Source: Chryseolinea sp. H1M3-3
GTDB taxonomy: Bacteria; Bacteroidota; Bacteroidia; Cytophagales; Cyclobacteriaceae
Assembly: GCF_029360725.1 (NCBI RefSeq)
Contig: NZ_JARKMY010000018.1
Location: 620,001-684,000 of the forward strand
Direction of reading: 5' to 3'
DNA length: 64,000 nt
Each line of letters opens with the position of its first letter. Position 1 is the first letter of the stretch. Position numbers and translations under genes: made by a program. Below are positions 44,387 through 54,490 of this stretch, in pieces. The notes beneath the pieces were generated by a model, which saw nothing but the letters and a program-made list of their open reading frames with translations, did not search any database and had not been told where the DNA came from.

Positions 44387-47300
44387 CTATTTCATCGTAA
44401 TAGCATTTTGCTTCGACATCTTAGGATCAGCCTCCAACTTGATGTCTGAAAGAATGAATAGGGGTTGGCCTTCCGGTGCTTTGTCATTCTTGTAAATGAA
44501 ATACACGTCATGGAAACCTTCCGTAGCCGTAAGTCTGATGGCGGCATTGATGGGAACCGGGTTAGGTTGTTTTCCCTTTACCACGGCTATCGGTTTAGAT
44601 TGCCCGATCACAGGTCCATCAGGAGCATCTATCCGGACTTCAATTGAGCCACCTGCAGCATTCAATCTTTCTTCCGGTGCAAATACAGTGCAAGTAGCCT
44701 GAGAAACACCCGACATATCCAGTTGGTTAAATGCGATGTATGCATTGTTCCGCGATCCGATCATCCGCGGGTTTTGATTTCCGGCCTTTCGAACACCGTC
44801 TATTTTATCGGCCTTGCTTGCAGGAAAATTAGGGCTAGCCAACATCAATACCTTTTCTGTCGTTGCAGCTTGAATACCGTTCGCACCTTTATCGGTATAT
44901 GCAGCTCTCAAGATTAACACTCCTTTGTCGCTTACATCTTTGGCAAGCTGTGTCGTATAGCTTCCCCGTGGAGGAAAGGATTTCACTTCCTCTTTTTCGC
45001 CTAAGCTCAAAATATAATTAACAATCTCCGTTGCATCTTTTATAGCCAGCTGCGGATGTGCGGCCATCGCTGTCTCACCCCAAACGCCACTACCGCCGCC
45101 GATGATTTTTTTAGCGAGGTAATCAACTGCCTTCGGATCGTCTTTATATTTTTTAGCTACTTCCATATACATTGGACCTACCGACTTTCTATCTACACTA
45201 TGGCAAGCTTTACAATCACTGCCTTCCATCAGCTTTTTACCTGTGGCGAATTTGGCAAATGCGTCTGCACTTAAATGGCCCTGAGCAATTTCAATCTTAT
45301 CAAAACCTTCTTCGAGGTAATCGATGCGCACGGAAACCTGATCAGCAGCAATACTACCATCAGCCAGACTGCCGTCTTCTTTGTCGCTTACTTTTACTTC
45401 ATATTCAAATGCCTGATTGGGAAAGAAAAAAGTTTTGTTGCCTTTGGTAATTTCGAAGGTAAGTTCGGCTGGTTCGTTACCCGCCAGGATTTCCATTTCA
45501 CTCACTGACTTCTCTCCTTTTGCATCGGTTACGCTGAGCGCAGCCTTATAAACTCCAGGCTGATCGAACGTATAGTCCGCGTTCGGGTCTTTGCCTGTTA
45601 ATAAAACCTTACCATCCTGCGCAGTAATTTTCCATTCATAGGTCATTGCATCGCGATCATAATCTTTTGTTCCGTTCGAATTCAGACTGACCGCCATTGG
45701 CACAGCACCTTTTGTTTTGTTTGCAGCCATCCTAATGAGCGGCTTGCGATTGTTACCGTTGTACTCAATGCGCACGAGTCTTGCATCATCATTCCCTGTA
45801 AACCAGCCAGTACCATATTCAAGCATGTACAAGTCACCATCTGCAGCGAACTCCATATCCATGGGGTTGCTGAATTTATGACTTGGCATAAACCGCTCCA
45901 TTGAAACGTAATTGCCTTCATCATCCATGCTCACCGCCATGATCCAGCCACGCATCCACTCATAAATAAATAATTTCTTATCGTAATAATCCGGAAAGGC
46001 ACGTTTAGCGTTTTTAAAATCATTCACATAGTAAACCTGGCCGGCCATTGCCGTTCTTCCGCCTGTTCCAAGCAAAGGGAACTCAGGAGAAATATCGTAA
46101 GGATACCAGATAAAAGCTTTTTGTGCAGGAGGTAATTCAGTCAGCCCTGTGTTATTCGGAGAACTGTTAATGGGCTTCAAAGGGTCAAACGCAGGCCCTG
46201 TTTCACCTGTAGCAAAGTTACGTTGATGATAGGCCTTATTATCGCCAACGAAATATGGCCAACCGAAAAAGCCAGGTTTGCGCGCCTGGTTAATTTCATC
46301 GAACGCACGCGGTCCGCGATTAACGGAGTCACTAGCTGCATCTGGCCCAACATCACCCCAATATAAATAACCCGTATGCTTATCAACCGAAATGCGGTAT
46401 GGATTTCGGCCGCCCATGATGTAAATCTCCGGCCTCGTTTTTGGCGTTCCCTTAGGAAAAAGATTTCCCTCCGGAATGGTATACGACCCGTCTGGTTGGG
46501 GATGAATGCGCAAGATTTTACCTCTCAAATCGTTCGTGTTTGCCGATCCTTTTTGTGCATCCCATGGGCCTCTTCCTGGACGATTATCCATCGGCGCATA
46601 TCGCGTTGATCTCGGGCTCGTATTATCTCCGGTAGACAGAAATAAATTACCTTTTCCATCGAAGGCAATAGACCCACCCGTGTGGCAACACTGCTCGCGT
46701 TGAACTTCAACCTCCAGCAGAATTTTTTTCGATGATTCGATCAGAGAATCTCCTTTCAACTCATATCGCGTGAGAATATTCACCGGCTTCTCTCCTACCT
46801 GTGAATAGTACAGGTAAATCCAATTATTCTTTTCGTATTGAGGATCCAGCGCGACCCCGAGCAACCCATCCTCAGCTTCAGCCCTTCCGTTGTCTTTGAA
46901 TTTGTATTTCGTGCTGACAGGAATCTGTGCGATGGTTTTGGTTAGCTGCAGTTCCGGATCATAAATTTTTACTGCTCCTTTCCGCTCCACAAACAAAACA
47001 CGTTGCTTCGGAAGCAATGCCAACTCCACGGGTTCATCCAACTTCTCATCCAACACGATTTTTGTAAATCTATTTTCTTCGGGCACCCGTTTCGAACGTG
47101 CCAGTGAATAATTCAATTTAACGGGCTCATCACCACCCAACACATATTCCATACCGCCTGCCAGATGTCTTAAAAACAATGCCTCGTTGTATGTTTCATC
47201 CGTATGCCCCATAGCCGTGTAGAACGCTCTTCCGCCGTCATATTCATGATACCATGCCATTGGATGATTGTCGCCGTTAGTGCCGCCGGTATAGGTTTTC

Positions 47301-47878
47301 TCATCAATTTTTACGAGCACTTTAATGTCATTGCTGATGTTCCTGAAGCTGTAGAATTCATCCGAACGTTCGAACCGTTCAGGTAAAGAATCGGTAGCCG
47401 CATGATTTTTATCCACTACAAAATATTCCCCCTTTTTCACATTAGGGTTACTGGGATGACTTTCAAAGTATGCTCCTACCAGTTTTCCATACCATGGCCA
47501 ATCATATTCCGTATCCGTGGCTGCGTGGACCCCAACGTATCCTCCACCGGCCTGAATGAATCTTTCAAAATCATTTTGTTGCTCCTGGTTGAACACATCA
47601 CCTGTCGTGTTTAAGAAGACCACCGCTTTATACCGGACAAGGTTCTCCTCATTAAACTGTGAGGCATTCTCAGTGGTATCTACAATGAATCCCTGTTTTT
47701 GCCCGAGTTTTCGCAATGCTTCAATCCCGCTTCCAATGGATTCATGCCGGTATCCGGCGGTTTTTGAAAAGACCAATACGCGTACCTCTTCCTTAGTTGA
47801 ATCACAGGAAATCCCTAACGCTACCAGCATCGCAAACACCATGATGGATGGCGTTATTTTTATCATCTTACTCATCAT
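44387..47878 (-). CDS. ThuA / sugar dehydrogenase / PKD / cytochrome c fusion lipoprotein
   Basis: I start at 47878 (MMSKMIKITPSIMVFAML, lipobox GISC); the 22 upstream codons lack coding character. The roughly 1163-residue protein has a ThuA glutamine-amidotransferase-like domain (about 30-250, RVLVFSKTAGYRHESIGSG, GGGYVGVHAATDTEYDW), a GSDH propeller (about 265-690, LLGVALDP, GGRNPYRISVD, EINQARKPGFFGWP), a PKD domain (about 700-800), one haem c site (CKACHS, about 888) and a C-terminal carbohydrate-binding-type sandwich. It would oxidise a sugar derivative in the periplasm and pass electrons to its own haem. This fusion is common in Bacteroidota, with unknown substrate. Confidence 0.88.
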   Translation of the reverse strand: MMSKMIKITPSIMVFAMLVALGISCDSTKEEVRVLVFSKTAGYRHESIGSGIEALRKLGQKQGFIVDTTENASQFNEENLVRYKAVVFLNTTGDVFNQEQQNDFERFIQAGGGYVGVHAATDTEYDWPWYGKLVGAYFESHPSNPNVKKGEYFVVDKNHAATDSLPERFERSDEFYSFRNISNDIKVLVKIDEKTYTGGTNGDNHPMAWYHEYDGGRAFYTAMGHTDETYNEALFLRHLAGGMEYVLGGDEPVKLNYSLARSKRVPEENRFTKIVLDEKLDEPVELALLPKQRVLFVERKGAVKIYDPELQLTKTIAQIPVSTKYKFKDNGRAEAEDGLLGVALDPQYEKNNWIYLYYSQVGEKPVNILTRYELKGDSLIESSKKILLEVEVQREQCCHTGGSIAFDGKGNLFLSTGDNTSPRSTRYAPMDNRPGRGPWDAQKGSANTNDLRGKILRIHPQPDGSYTIPEGNLFPKGTPKTRPEIYIMGGRNPYRISVDKHTGYLYWGDVGPDAASDSVNRGPRAFDEINQARKPGFFGWPYFVGDNKAYHQRNFATGETGPAFDPLKPINSSPNNTGLTELPPAQKAFIWYPYDISPEFPLLGTGGRTAMAGQVYYVNDFKNAKRAFPDYYDKKLFIYEWMRGWIMAVSMDDEGNYVSMERFMPSHKFSNPMDMEFAADGDLYMLEYGTGWFTGNDDARLVRIEYNGNNRKPLIRMAANKTKGAVPMAVSLNSNGTKDYDRDAMTYEWKITAQDGKVLLTGKDPNADYTFDQPGVYKAALSVTDAKGEKSVSEMEILAGNEPAELTFEITKGNKTFFFPNQAFEYEVKVSDKEDGSLADGSIAADQVSVRIDYLEEGFDKIEIAQGHLSADAFAKFATGKKLMEGSDCKACHSVDRKSVGPMYMEVAKKYKDDPKAVDYLAKKIIGGGSGVWGETAMAAHPQLAIKDATEIVNYILSLGEKEEVKSFPPRGSYTTQLAKDVSDKGVLILRAAYTDKGANGIQAATTEKVLMLASPNFPASKADKIDGVRKAGNQNPRMIGSRNNAYIAFNQLDMSGVSQATCTVFAPEERLNAAGGSIEVRIDAPDGPVIGQSKPIAVVKGKQPNPVPINAAIRLTATEGFHDVYFIYKNDKAPEGQPLFILSDIKLEADPKMSKQNAITMK

Positions 47879-48027
47879 ACAGTTATAGGAAATAATTTGA
47901 TTACAATTTAATCCGGAAAAGATAGGAAAAATTGTCTGGGCCACTCGCTACAATTTGATAATCGGCAAATGGTAATAACTGCGATTCAAAAGGTCTTTTA
48001 TACGGACTACCCGCGGATCAATCAAAT

Positions 48028-49992
48028 TTACCGGTAATCATGTTTAAAGGTTGTATTTACCAACGTTGGTGACTCTGTTTTATACAGTCCATTTCTAAAG
48101 GCATAGCTCGAGGCTTGATACCAGGTGATGGCTTCCTCTACAAGTTCATTCTCCACTTCGCTCGGAACGGCAGATCCGTCTTTGAAATCAGGAACAACCT
48201 GCGCCACCTTTCGCTGAGGCGACAAGAGCACCAACCGGTTATCTTTAATAAAACCAAGTGTTTGATAAGTACTAATAAATGCACGTTCGCGACCTTTTTC
48301 TAACTGAAAAATGTCGTATCCAAAAAATTTACTGGTATAGCTAAAATTCAACAGACCCAGGAGTGTCGGCCCTAAATCTATCTGACTCATCAAGCGGTCT
48401 ACTCTTTGAGCAGGAACATTTGCCGGAGAGTAAATCAACAACGGGATATGATATTTATTAACCGGGAGTTCCGTCTTGCCAGCACTTGATGCACAATGGT
48501 CTGCGACGATCACAAAGACTGTATTATTAAACCATGACTTCTTTGAGGCATCCTTTAAGAATTTGCCCAATGCATAGTCTGTATACTTCACAGCGCCCTC
48601 TCTGCCCGTATGCGATGGAATATCAATTCGGCCTTCCGGATAGGTATAGGGTCTGTGATTAGAAGTTGTCATAATGTGTGCAAAAATTGGCTTCCCCTTT
48701 TCCAATGTCTTTTCAATTTCCCGGTTGGCGAGCGTAAATAAATTTTCGTCTGCTACACCCCATATGTTCTCATAATCAATTTCTTCATCCTTCAATAAAT
48801 CGCGGTCATCCACTTCATAGTAATTATTCGCGAAAAAATATCCCATGTTATCAAAGTAACTGTTACCCCCAAAGACGTACTTACATTCGTAGCCTTTATC
48901 CGTGAAAATTTTTCCGAGTGAATACAAATGCTCATTGTTCGGCCGGCGGACTATTGACTGGCCAGGCGTTGGCGGAATGCAGAGCGACAATGCTTCCAGT
49001 CCTCTGACCGTTCGTGTGCCTGTAGCATAAACGTTAGTAAACAGAAGGCTTTGCGCTGCCAGGGAATCTAATGCGGGGGTAAGATGCCGGGTGTTTCCAA
49101 AAACGCCCAAAAATTCCGCGCTTAAGCTTTCGACGCTTATCATCACTACATTCAATTTGCGTTCTCCACCAGTATGAATAATCTCTCTTTCTAAATGCAA
49201 AGGATCATCAGATAAAAATCTGCTTTCCTTTGTCTGCAACAATGCTCGGATGGACTGCAGAGAGGCTTCGTCATTGATGGTTTTATAAAACTGATTATAA
49301 TCCAGTTCGTTATTTAAATACGCGGCAAACAATTCATACATTCCATTTCCGGAAAGTTCATTGACATACATGTTTTTACTAAACCGGTGAGCTTTGGAAT
49401 CTACCGTGAAATAAAATACCACTGGCAGGAATAACAGCGCAATTGCCCAAAGACTTCTCTGTCTAAAAGAAGCATTCGACAGCGCAGAGAATTTTAATAA
49501 AGATCTGATCTTATAAACAACAATTAATGTAACTCCGCCGACTGCAATGAATACCCAGACAATCGGATAAGACTCCCATATGTTACCTATGACTTCCGTG
49601 GTATACACCAGGTAATCAACTGCTATAAAATTGAAGCGTGTGTTGAATTCGTTCCAAAATAAAAATTCAGCTGCAGCATTCAATACCAACAGAAGCGTTA
49701 GCAGGAAAAATAATCCGTACATAGCAAATCGGTGCCACGACTTCTTATAAAGTTTTTGAGGAATCAGCCATAGGTAAAATACCAGTGGTATTATAAAATA
49801 ACCAGTATTCACGAAGTCAAAAAAAAGGCCTACAACAAAAACGTTAACGATATCTGAAATTTCTATTTCGGCTTCACGAAAAGAAAATAGCAGTAATACA
49901 AGACGTGTTAGGAATGAAATCATTATTAGTACAATGCCTAATAATAAAACCGGACTAAAACGATGTTCTAATACCTTAATTTTTGAAACCAT
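48028..49992 (-). CDS. LtaS-like membrane sulfatase-fold enzyme
   Basis: I start at 49992 (MVSKIKVLEHRFSP), which leaves 13 bases after the PepSY-like gene; the frame is open 24 codons further, into that gene. About 654 residues: five membrane helices in the first 210, then a soluble alkaline-phosphatase-fold domain. Metal and nucleophile sites are VVMISVESLSAEFLG and YATGTRTVRGLEALSLC, where the Thr is the likely nucleophile as in LtaS; later VIVADHCAS supplies the Asp-His pair. There is no C-x-P-x-R, so it is not a formylglycine sulfatase. It probably transfers phospho-alcohol groups to envelope glycans or lipids. Confidence 0.85.
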   Translation of the reverse strand: MVSKIKVLEHRFSPVLLLGIVLIMISFLTRLVLLLFSFREAEIEISDIVNVFVVGLFFDFVNTGYFIIPLVFYLWLIPQKLYKKSWHRFAMYGLFFLLTLLLVLNAAAEFLFWNEFNTRFNFIAVDYLVYTTEVIGNIWESYPIVWVFIAVGGVTLIVVYKIRSLLKFSALSNASFRQRSLWAIALLFLPVVFYFTVDSKAHRFSKNMYVNELSGNGMYELFAAYLNNELDYNQFYKTINDEASLQSIRALLQTKESRFLSDDPLHLEREIIHTGGERKLNVVMISVESLSAEFLGVFGNTRHLTPALDSLAAQSLLFTNVYATGTRTVRGLEALSLCIPPTPGQSIVRRPNNEHLYSLGKIFTDKGYECKYVFGGNSYFDNMGYFFANNYYEVDDRDLLKDEEIDYENIWGVADENLFTLANREIEKTLEKGKPIFAHIMTTSNHRPYTYPEGRIDIPSHTGREGAVKYTDYALGKFLKDASKKSWFNNTVFVIVADHCASSAGKTELPVNKYHIPLLIYSPANVPAQRVDRLMSQIDLGPTLLGLLNFSYTSKFFGYDIFQLEKGRERAFISTYQTLGFIKDNRLVLLSPQRKVAQVVPDFKDGSAVPSEVENELVEEAITWYQASSYAFRNGLYKTESPTLVNTTFKHDYR

Positions 49993-50005
49993 AATTTTGA
50001 TCGGA

Positions 50006-50443
50006 CTATTGGATAATTTTGATGACATCACCCGCAAGAGAGAATTGGACGATCCTGACAGCAAATTCTTTTTTCAAGTAAACCTTGTACAACGTGTCAC
50101 CATCAATGCGTTCTATCCTTTCTGCAGTGTCAATTCTATAGCCAGGAAATTTCTTTGTTATCGTTGTTCTGATGGGTTTAGGCAGATAGCCTTTTTTTAT
50201 TTCTCTGTCTATTTCCAACCAGTCGCCAGTGTCCTTGAAGGTGGCGGAATACAGGACTTTTCCAATTTGAAATGCAGCCTTAAAGCAATGTGACTCAAGC
50301 GCCTTCCATAACACGTTGTCAGAGTGTGCAAACCGGCGTTCAAATGATTGTTTCACCAGTGGAGGTATGTCGTTGTTGAGGTTCTGAGCCGTGGCACTGC
50401 ACGCAAGGAAAAAGGAAATGATGAAGATGATGTTCCTGGCCAT
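50006..50443 (-). CDS. Exported PepSY-like (DUF2874) protein
   Basis: The 145-residue protein has a signal peptide (1-19, ACSATAQ) and two repeats of the beta-lactamase-inhibitor-like/PepSY fold: PPLVKQSFERRFAHSDNVLWKAL and KPIRTTITKKFPGYRIDTAERI, each a helix then strands. Members are periplasmic and of unknown role; some may inhibit peptidases. It is the upstream partner of the LtaS-like gene and follows the histidine kinase by 84 bases. Confidence 0.75.
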   Translation of the reverse strand: MARNIIFIISFFLACSATAQNLNNDIPPLVKQSFERRFAHSDNVLWKALESHCFKAAFQIGKVLYSATFKDTGDWLEIDREIKKGYLPKPIRTTITKKFPGYRIDTAERIERIDGDTLYKVYLKKEFAVRIVQFSLAGDVIKIIQ

Positions 50444-50527
50444 ATCGTTTATTACTCCCCTAAGTAACTAACCGATTTAGAAGAAATTCTGAATTTCGGA
50501 ACCTTCAGGTCTTACAGGGCATTTTCT

Positions 50528-51796
50528 TCAGAACTTTATTAAAAACTTATGAAATCCTTCCTCATAACTATAATGAAGACCAAAATTTGATACCGCGCAA
50601 ATTCTTTTTACGATAGCCAGTCCAAGACCAAGGCTTTGAGAAAGGTTACTTTCTTTACTAAAACGATCAAAAATTCTACTGGGGTTTTGCAACGGCACCC
50701 CAGGATTACGGATGCTTAGTTCTTTGTTTTTTAAAACCACCACAACTTGGCCGCCTTTTATATTATGCCGCTTCGCATTTGTGAGCAAATTGTGAACTAA
50801 AATTTCAAGCAACGCATGATTTGCGTTTATAACGGTAGGTTCAAGGTCGTAAACTATTGCAAGGTTCCGAATACTGATTTGCGGGGCAATTTGGTCTATT
50901 TGATTTCGAATTAAAACATCCAGGGAAACCGGCGCCATATCTGAAAACTGTCGGTTATCTATTTTAGATAACAATACAATATTCCGGTTAAGCCTTGCCA
51001 TCCGCTGCGCCGTCGATTCCAATTCGTCTATGAGACGAGCCTGTGTCTCAGTTAATCCAGGCTGTTGCATGAGGATGTCCAACTTGGATTGAAAAACGGC
51101 GATAGGGGTTTGAAGTTCATGCGATGCGTTTTCAATGAACTCCTTCTGTTGCTGAAACAGCAAACTATTTTTTGACGTTAATTGCTGAATTGCCGTATTC
51201 AAATCGTCAAACTCTGCGATGTTGGTACTTTCATATTCGAAAGACGGAACTTTATCTACTTCATAAGCTTTTAATTTCGCAAGCGTATTATAAAACGGTT
51301 TCCAGAGACGCTGCGAAAGTGACTTGTTTATAAAAATCAGCCCACCCACCAACAAAACGACAAGCGCTGCCTGAACTTGAACGATTGCCCAGGAAAGTTT
51401 CTCGCTTGCACCCAGCGACTTTCGTAAAGTAAGCACATAAGGATTTCCTTTTACAGATATCTTAGAAGTCAATTCTCGAAAAGGTTCTTCTTCTTTTGTA
51501 AGACTGCTAAAGGAATAGACTGTTTGAAAATATTCAGACGGACCAGTATTTGTTCCTGATTTGATACTTACATCGTGCGTTAACTGATCCAATACCTGCA
51601 AATCAACTTCAAGATCCGTCAAGTATTCAAAATTCTTTAGATGTTGAACAAATTCCGCCCGATCCACCAGAAGAGACGCATCAACCTCCGCCTGGATGAT
51701 TTCCCGGATAACGTAAAACGAAACAGGTATACTGATGATCACCAGTATCAGGGCATACAACAATAAACTTCTTAAACTAACCTGGAGAAGTCTCAT
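50528..51796 (-). CDS. Sensor histidine kinase
   Basis: The 422-residue protein has two membrane helices (about 11-30 and 140-157) around a 110-residue periplasmic sensor, a linker, then HisKA with H226 in FIENASHELQTPIAV and an ATPase domain with N-box LLTNAKRHN and G-box GLGLAIVKRI. It senses an envelope or external cue and passes phosphate to the response regulator, whose gene overlaps it by 4 bases. Targets are not evident; the PepSY-like and LtaS-like genes lie just downstream. Confidence 0.93.
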   Translation of the reverse strand: MRLLQVSLRSLLLYALILVIISIPVSFYVIREIIQAEVDASLLVDRAEFVQHLKNFEYLTDLEVDLQVLDQLTHDVSIKSGTNTGPSEYFQTVYSFSSLTKEEEPFRELTSKISVKGNPYVLTLRKSLGASEKLSWAIVQVQAALVVLLVGGLIFINKSLSQRLWKPFYNTLAKLKAYEVDKVPSFEYESTNIAEFDDLNTAIQQLTSKNSLLFQQQKEFIENASHELQTPIAVFQSKLDILMQQPGLTETQARLIDELESTAQRMARLNRNIVLLSKIDNRQFSDMAPVSLDVLIRNQIDQIAPQISIRNLAIVYDLEPTVINANHALLEILVHNLLTNAKRHNIKGGQVVVVLKNKELSIRNPGVPLQNPSRIFDRFSKESNLSQSLGLGLAIVKRICAVSNFGLHYSYEEGFHKFLIKF

Positions 51797-52467
51797 ACAG
51801 AAAATTTATAACCCAGACCATATACGGTCTTTATATAATCGAAACACCCGGCTTCCTGCAATTTTTTCTTTAGGTTTTTTATATGAGCGTAAACAAAATC
51901 AAAGTTGTCCATCACATCCGCGTCATCTCCGGAAAGGTGTTCTGCTATGGCGCTTTTCGAAATGACTTTGTTTTTGTTGGCAACTAAAAAAAGGAGCAAG
52001 TCAAATTCCTTTTTTGTCAACGGTACTTCCGACTCATTCACATGAACAGTTTTACCCGACGTATTAATCTCGATCTCCTTGAATCGGATAATATTGTTCC
52101 CTTCAAATTGTCGGCGCCGCACAATAGCTTGCACCCGCGCCCCTAACTCGGCCATGTGAAAGGGTTTTGGCAAGTAATCGTCTGCACCAAGTTGCAATCC
52201 GGAGATTTTATCATCAAGCGAGTTTCTGGCGGAAACAATTATAACGCCCTCCGTTTTATGCATTCGCTTCAACTCTTTTAGAATATCCAGACCACTTCCT
52301 CCTGGCAGATTGATGTCCAGAATGATACAGTCATAGTCGTAACTTCCGATTTTATCAAAAGCGGATTGATAATCGAAGGCAGGCTCACATAAAAAGTTCT
52401 CACCTTTCAAGTAGTCGCAGATACTCTGTGACAAAAACTTTTCATCTTCAATAACAAGGATCTTCAT
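51793..52467 (-). CDS. OmpR-family response regulator
   Basis: The 224-residue protein has a receiver domain with acidic pair E7/D8, phospho-acceptor D51 (IILDINLPGGSG) and the PKPF lysine, then a winged-helix DNA-binding domain (EVPLTKKEFDLLLFL and YIKTVYGLGYKF). It is co-translated with the kinase. It leads the operon. Confidence 0.94.
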   Translation of the reverse strand: MKILVIEDEKFLSQSICDYLKGENFLCEPAFDYQSAFDKIGSYDYDCIILDINLPGGSGLDILKELKRMHKTEGVIIVSARNSLDDKISGLQLGADDYLPKPFHMAELGARVQAIVRRRQFEGNNIIRFKEIEINTSGKTVHVNESEVPLTKKEFDLLLFLVANKNKVISKSAIAEHLSGDDADVMDNFDFVYAHIKNLKKKLQEAGCFDYIKTVYGLGYKFSV

Positions 52468-52629
52468 CGTTGCAACAAGGCTAGTCGTTAATTGCCCCGT
52501 CAGACTTCTAAGTTATGAACTATTTAGTAAGAATGATATCCGTCTTGGTATGATACAAGATCTAAATGCCGCCTTGCATGAAACAATTCTGTTGTTTGGA
52601 ACGTGAATATGAGGCGCGGTTAAAAATAT

Positions 52630-53408
52630 CTAATTGAATAATTTTTGTTCGTCCATGTAATATGTTTTTCTGGAACTTGAAGTTTCTACCTTGATCGGTG
52701 CGCCTGTTGGACTGTGTTCCTTTTTGGATTATGGATGAGCATAAAATCACGAATCTCGCCGCTGATAATATCAGGGTGTGTTTTAGTAATACTTTTTTCT
52801 GCTTTTTTAAGAACACTTTTAATGGACTTTAATAAGCCTTTAATCTCCGACTCTGGGATCTTCTTCGCGATAGAAAAAGGTGAAATACCAGCATCCCACA
52901 AAATCTCATCTGCATATGCATTGCCTATGCCTCGAATGATATGTTGATCAAGGAGCACATTTTTTATCGACGCTTTTGAGCGTGAAAGTTTATTCTTTAA
53001 AAAAAGAAGATTAACATCTTCCGAAAGTGCATCCGGAGCATCTTTCGATTCTGGATTTAACGTTGGAGTAGCCGCCTTTTGGAAATCAGTGAGCGCCAAC
53101 CCTGAATAGTCGGAGAAAAGGAATTCGACTATCGTGTTCTTTTGCGTATTCTCGTTTTCAAACTTATACATCTTACCGTGAAGCATCAAATGCAAAGCCA
53201 GAACATTTCCATTCTTAAATTGAAAATGCAATTCCTTCCCTACTCTGTTAATAGCAATCAGCTTTTCACCCTCCAAACTTTTTTTCAACCTAGAGACTGA
53301 AACGTTTAGTTTTTTGGAAATGGGAACTGCGACCTTTTTCAGTTCTTTACCGCCAAAAACCTTCGTGAGGTTCTTGCTGAAAACTTGTAAGTCGGGAAGT
53401 TCTGGCAT
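52630..53408 (-). pseudogene. Fpg/Nei-family DNA glycosylase with a one-base frameshift near the end
   Basis: The main frame encodes 240 residues starting MPELPDLQVF (P2 and E3 are the catalytic pair) and including the helix-two-turn-helix region KNVLLDQHIIRGIGNAYADEILW and RDFMLIHNPK. It then ends abruptly with RNTVQQAHRSR. In the next frame, from the same point, the sequence reads KKEHSPTGAPIKVE and then SRKTYYMDEQKLFN before a stop at 52630, the expected end of this family. A run of five A's on the coding strand (52721-52725) where six would keep the frame explains it. It has no zinc-finger cysteines, so it is a zincless-finger member. Repairs oxidised bases if intact. Could be a sequencing error. 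Confidence 0.85.
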
Positions 53409-53417
53409 ATCAAATAA

Positions 53418-54143
53418 TTATTTATACCATTGGAGAATCTCCTTGCCAATTGCGTTAACAAGCTTTTTATCCTTCAACTTCTCAAGTTTCCAACTGTTTT
53501 TCAACCTTTGGATAATTCCGATATGCTCGCCATCTAAGGATACTTCGAATTGCATGCAACCCTCTTCAAAACAAGTTTGGGCTATGGGTGATGCTTCCAG
53601 CCGATAGGTTTTCTCTTTAAACTCAAATTCAGAAACCATCGGATCTTTTTCCAGTCCATCGATAATTTCCTTCAGAAAGTTAATCAAGTGCTTGCGTTGC
53701 GTTTTTGTTGTTGAACTCCATTTCTCCTTTGTCGCCCGTTTGTGAGAAAGCTTATACTTCAGGCCGGTCATAGAAGTCGTGTAATCATTTGCATTTAATT
53801 TCTTTACGTTTTGATGAGCCAGAATAAACCAATGGTATGCAGTACCAACGGGTACACCAGAGCCTTCGGGTGCTTTTCCCGCACGTCGTTTGGTGACTTC
53901 ATAGGAGATCTGCCACAGGTCAGGTGTGATTTTTGTTTCTTTCCATTCGCCTTTGTCGTAGTACCATTTGTGGCTCCGTCCGATAGTCATTCCCGTATAT
54001 TGCTGCCCGTCAAATTGTTTAAATTCGTTATAACTTTCCGATCGATCCGGTTTTGCTGTTTTGCTTTCAGAGATAGGCATCCTTTCCTTTAGCCTGCGCC
54101 TCGGGGTCGTGGCTTTCTTTATAGCCGATTTTATTGTTGCCAT
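53418..54143 (-). CDS. Basic protein of unknown function next to the glycosylase
   Basis: The 241-residue soluble protein has a very basic N-terminus (IKKATTPRRRLKERM). The centre is rich in Trp and Tyr (GRSHKWYYDKGEWKETKITPDLWQISYEV) and in Lys/Thr (KWSSTTKTQRKHLINFLKEII). The tail is a beta domain with TCFEEGCMQFEVSLDGEHIG. No known family is recognised. It sits 9 bases before the glycosylase gene on the same strand, so a link to DNA repair or DNA binding is plausible but not shown. Confidence 0.55.
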   Translation of the reverse strand: MATIKSAIKKATTPRRRLKERMPISESKTAKPDRSESYNEFKQFDGQQYTGMTIGRSHKWYYDKGEWKETKITPDLWQISYEVTKRRAGKAPEGSGVPVGTAYHWFILAHQNVKKLNANDYTTSMTGLKYKLSHKRATKEKWSSTTKTQRKHLINFLKEIIDGLEKDPMVSEFEFKEKTYRLEASPIAQTCFEEGCMQFEVSLDGEHIGIIQRLKNSWKLEKLKDKKLVNAIGKEILQWYK

Positions 54144-54490
54144 ATTTCAAAGTTTTGAATATATCAGATTCAAAAGTCTGCCATAAGTTATTAGTTATAG
54201 AAACTAAAAATTTTGTGCTGACAATGATGAAATTCCTCTACAGAAACAGGAAAAAATTCTACTCCACAATTGCGTACAACGAACAGCATGTTTCAGGTGG
54301 TCAGCCCTACAAACGAAGCATATCGACACCGTTGTAAGTCAGACCAGACCTTCCAGTTAGCTTTGTCCAGCGTCACTAAGGTTGCGCCGAGGCTAATAAA
54401 AGTTTAATTCAAACGCAAGAACTCGTTGCTTCAAAATAACTCGCTATCCCTTTCATTTGCGGTCAAGGAATTTCGGGAGATTAGACAAAG
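54144..54490. other. Intergenic stretch with no gene seen
   Basis: A plus-strand frame at 54134-54337 has no coding character or family resemblance. No tRNA or strong hairpin was found before the 32-bp palindrome. Confidence 0.45.

Noticed and set aside
52562-52816. 84-residue minus-strand frame at the end of the glycosylase gene
   Set aside because: It is in the third frame; the true continuation of the glycosylase is in another frame and ends at 52630.
54134-54337. 67-residue plus-strand frame
   Set aside because: Starts inside the neighbouring minus-strand gene and has no recognisable domain or signal.
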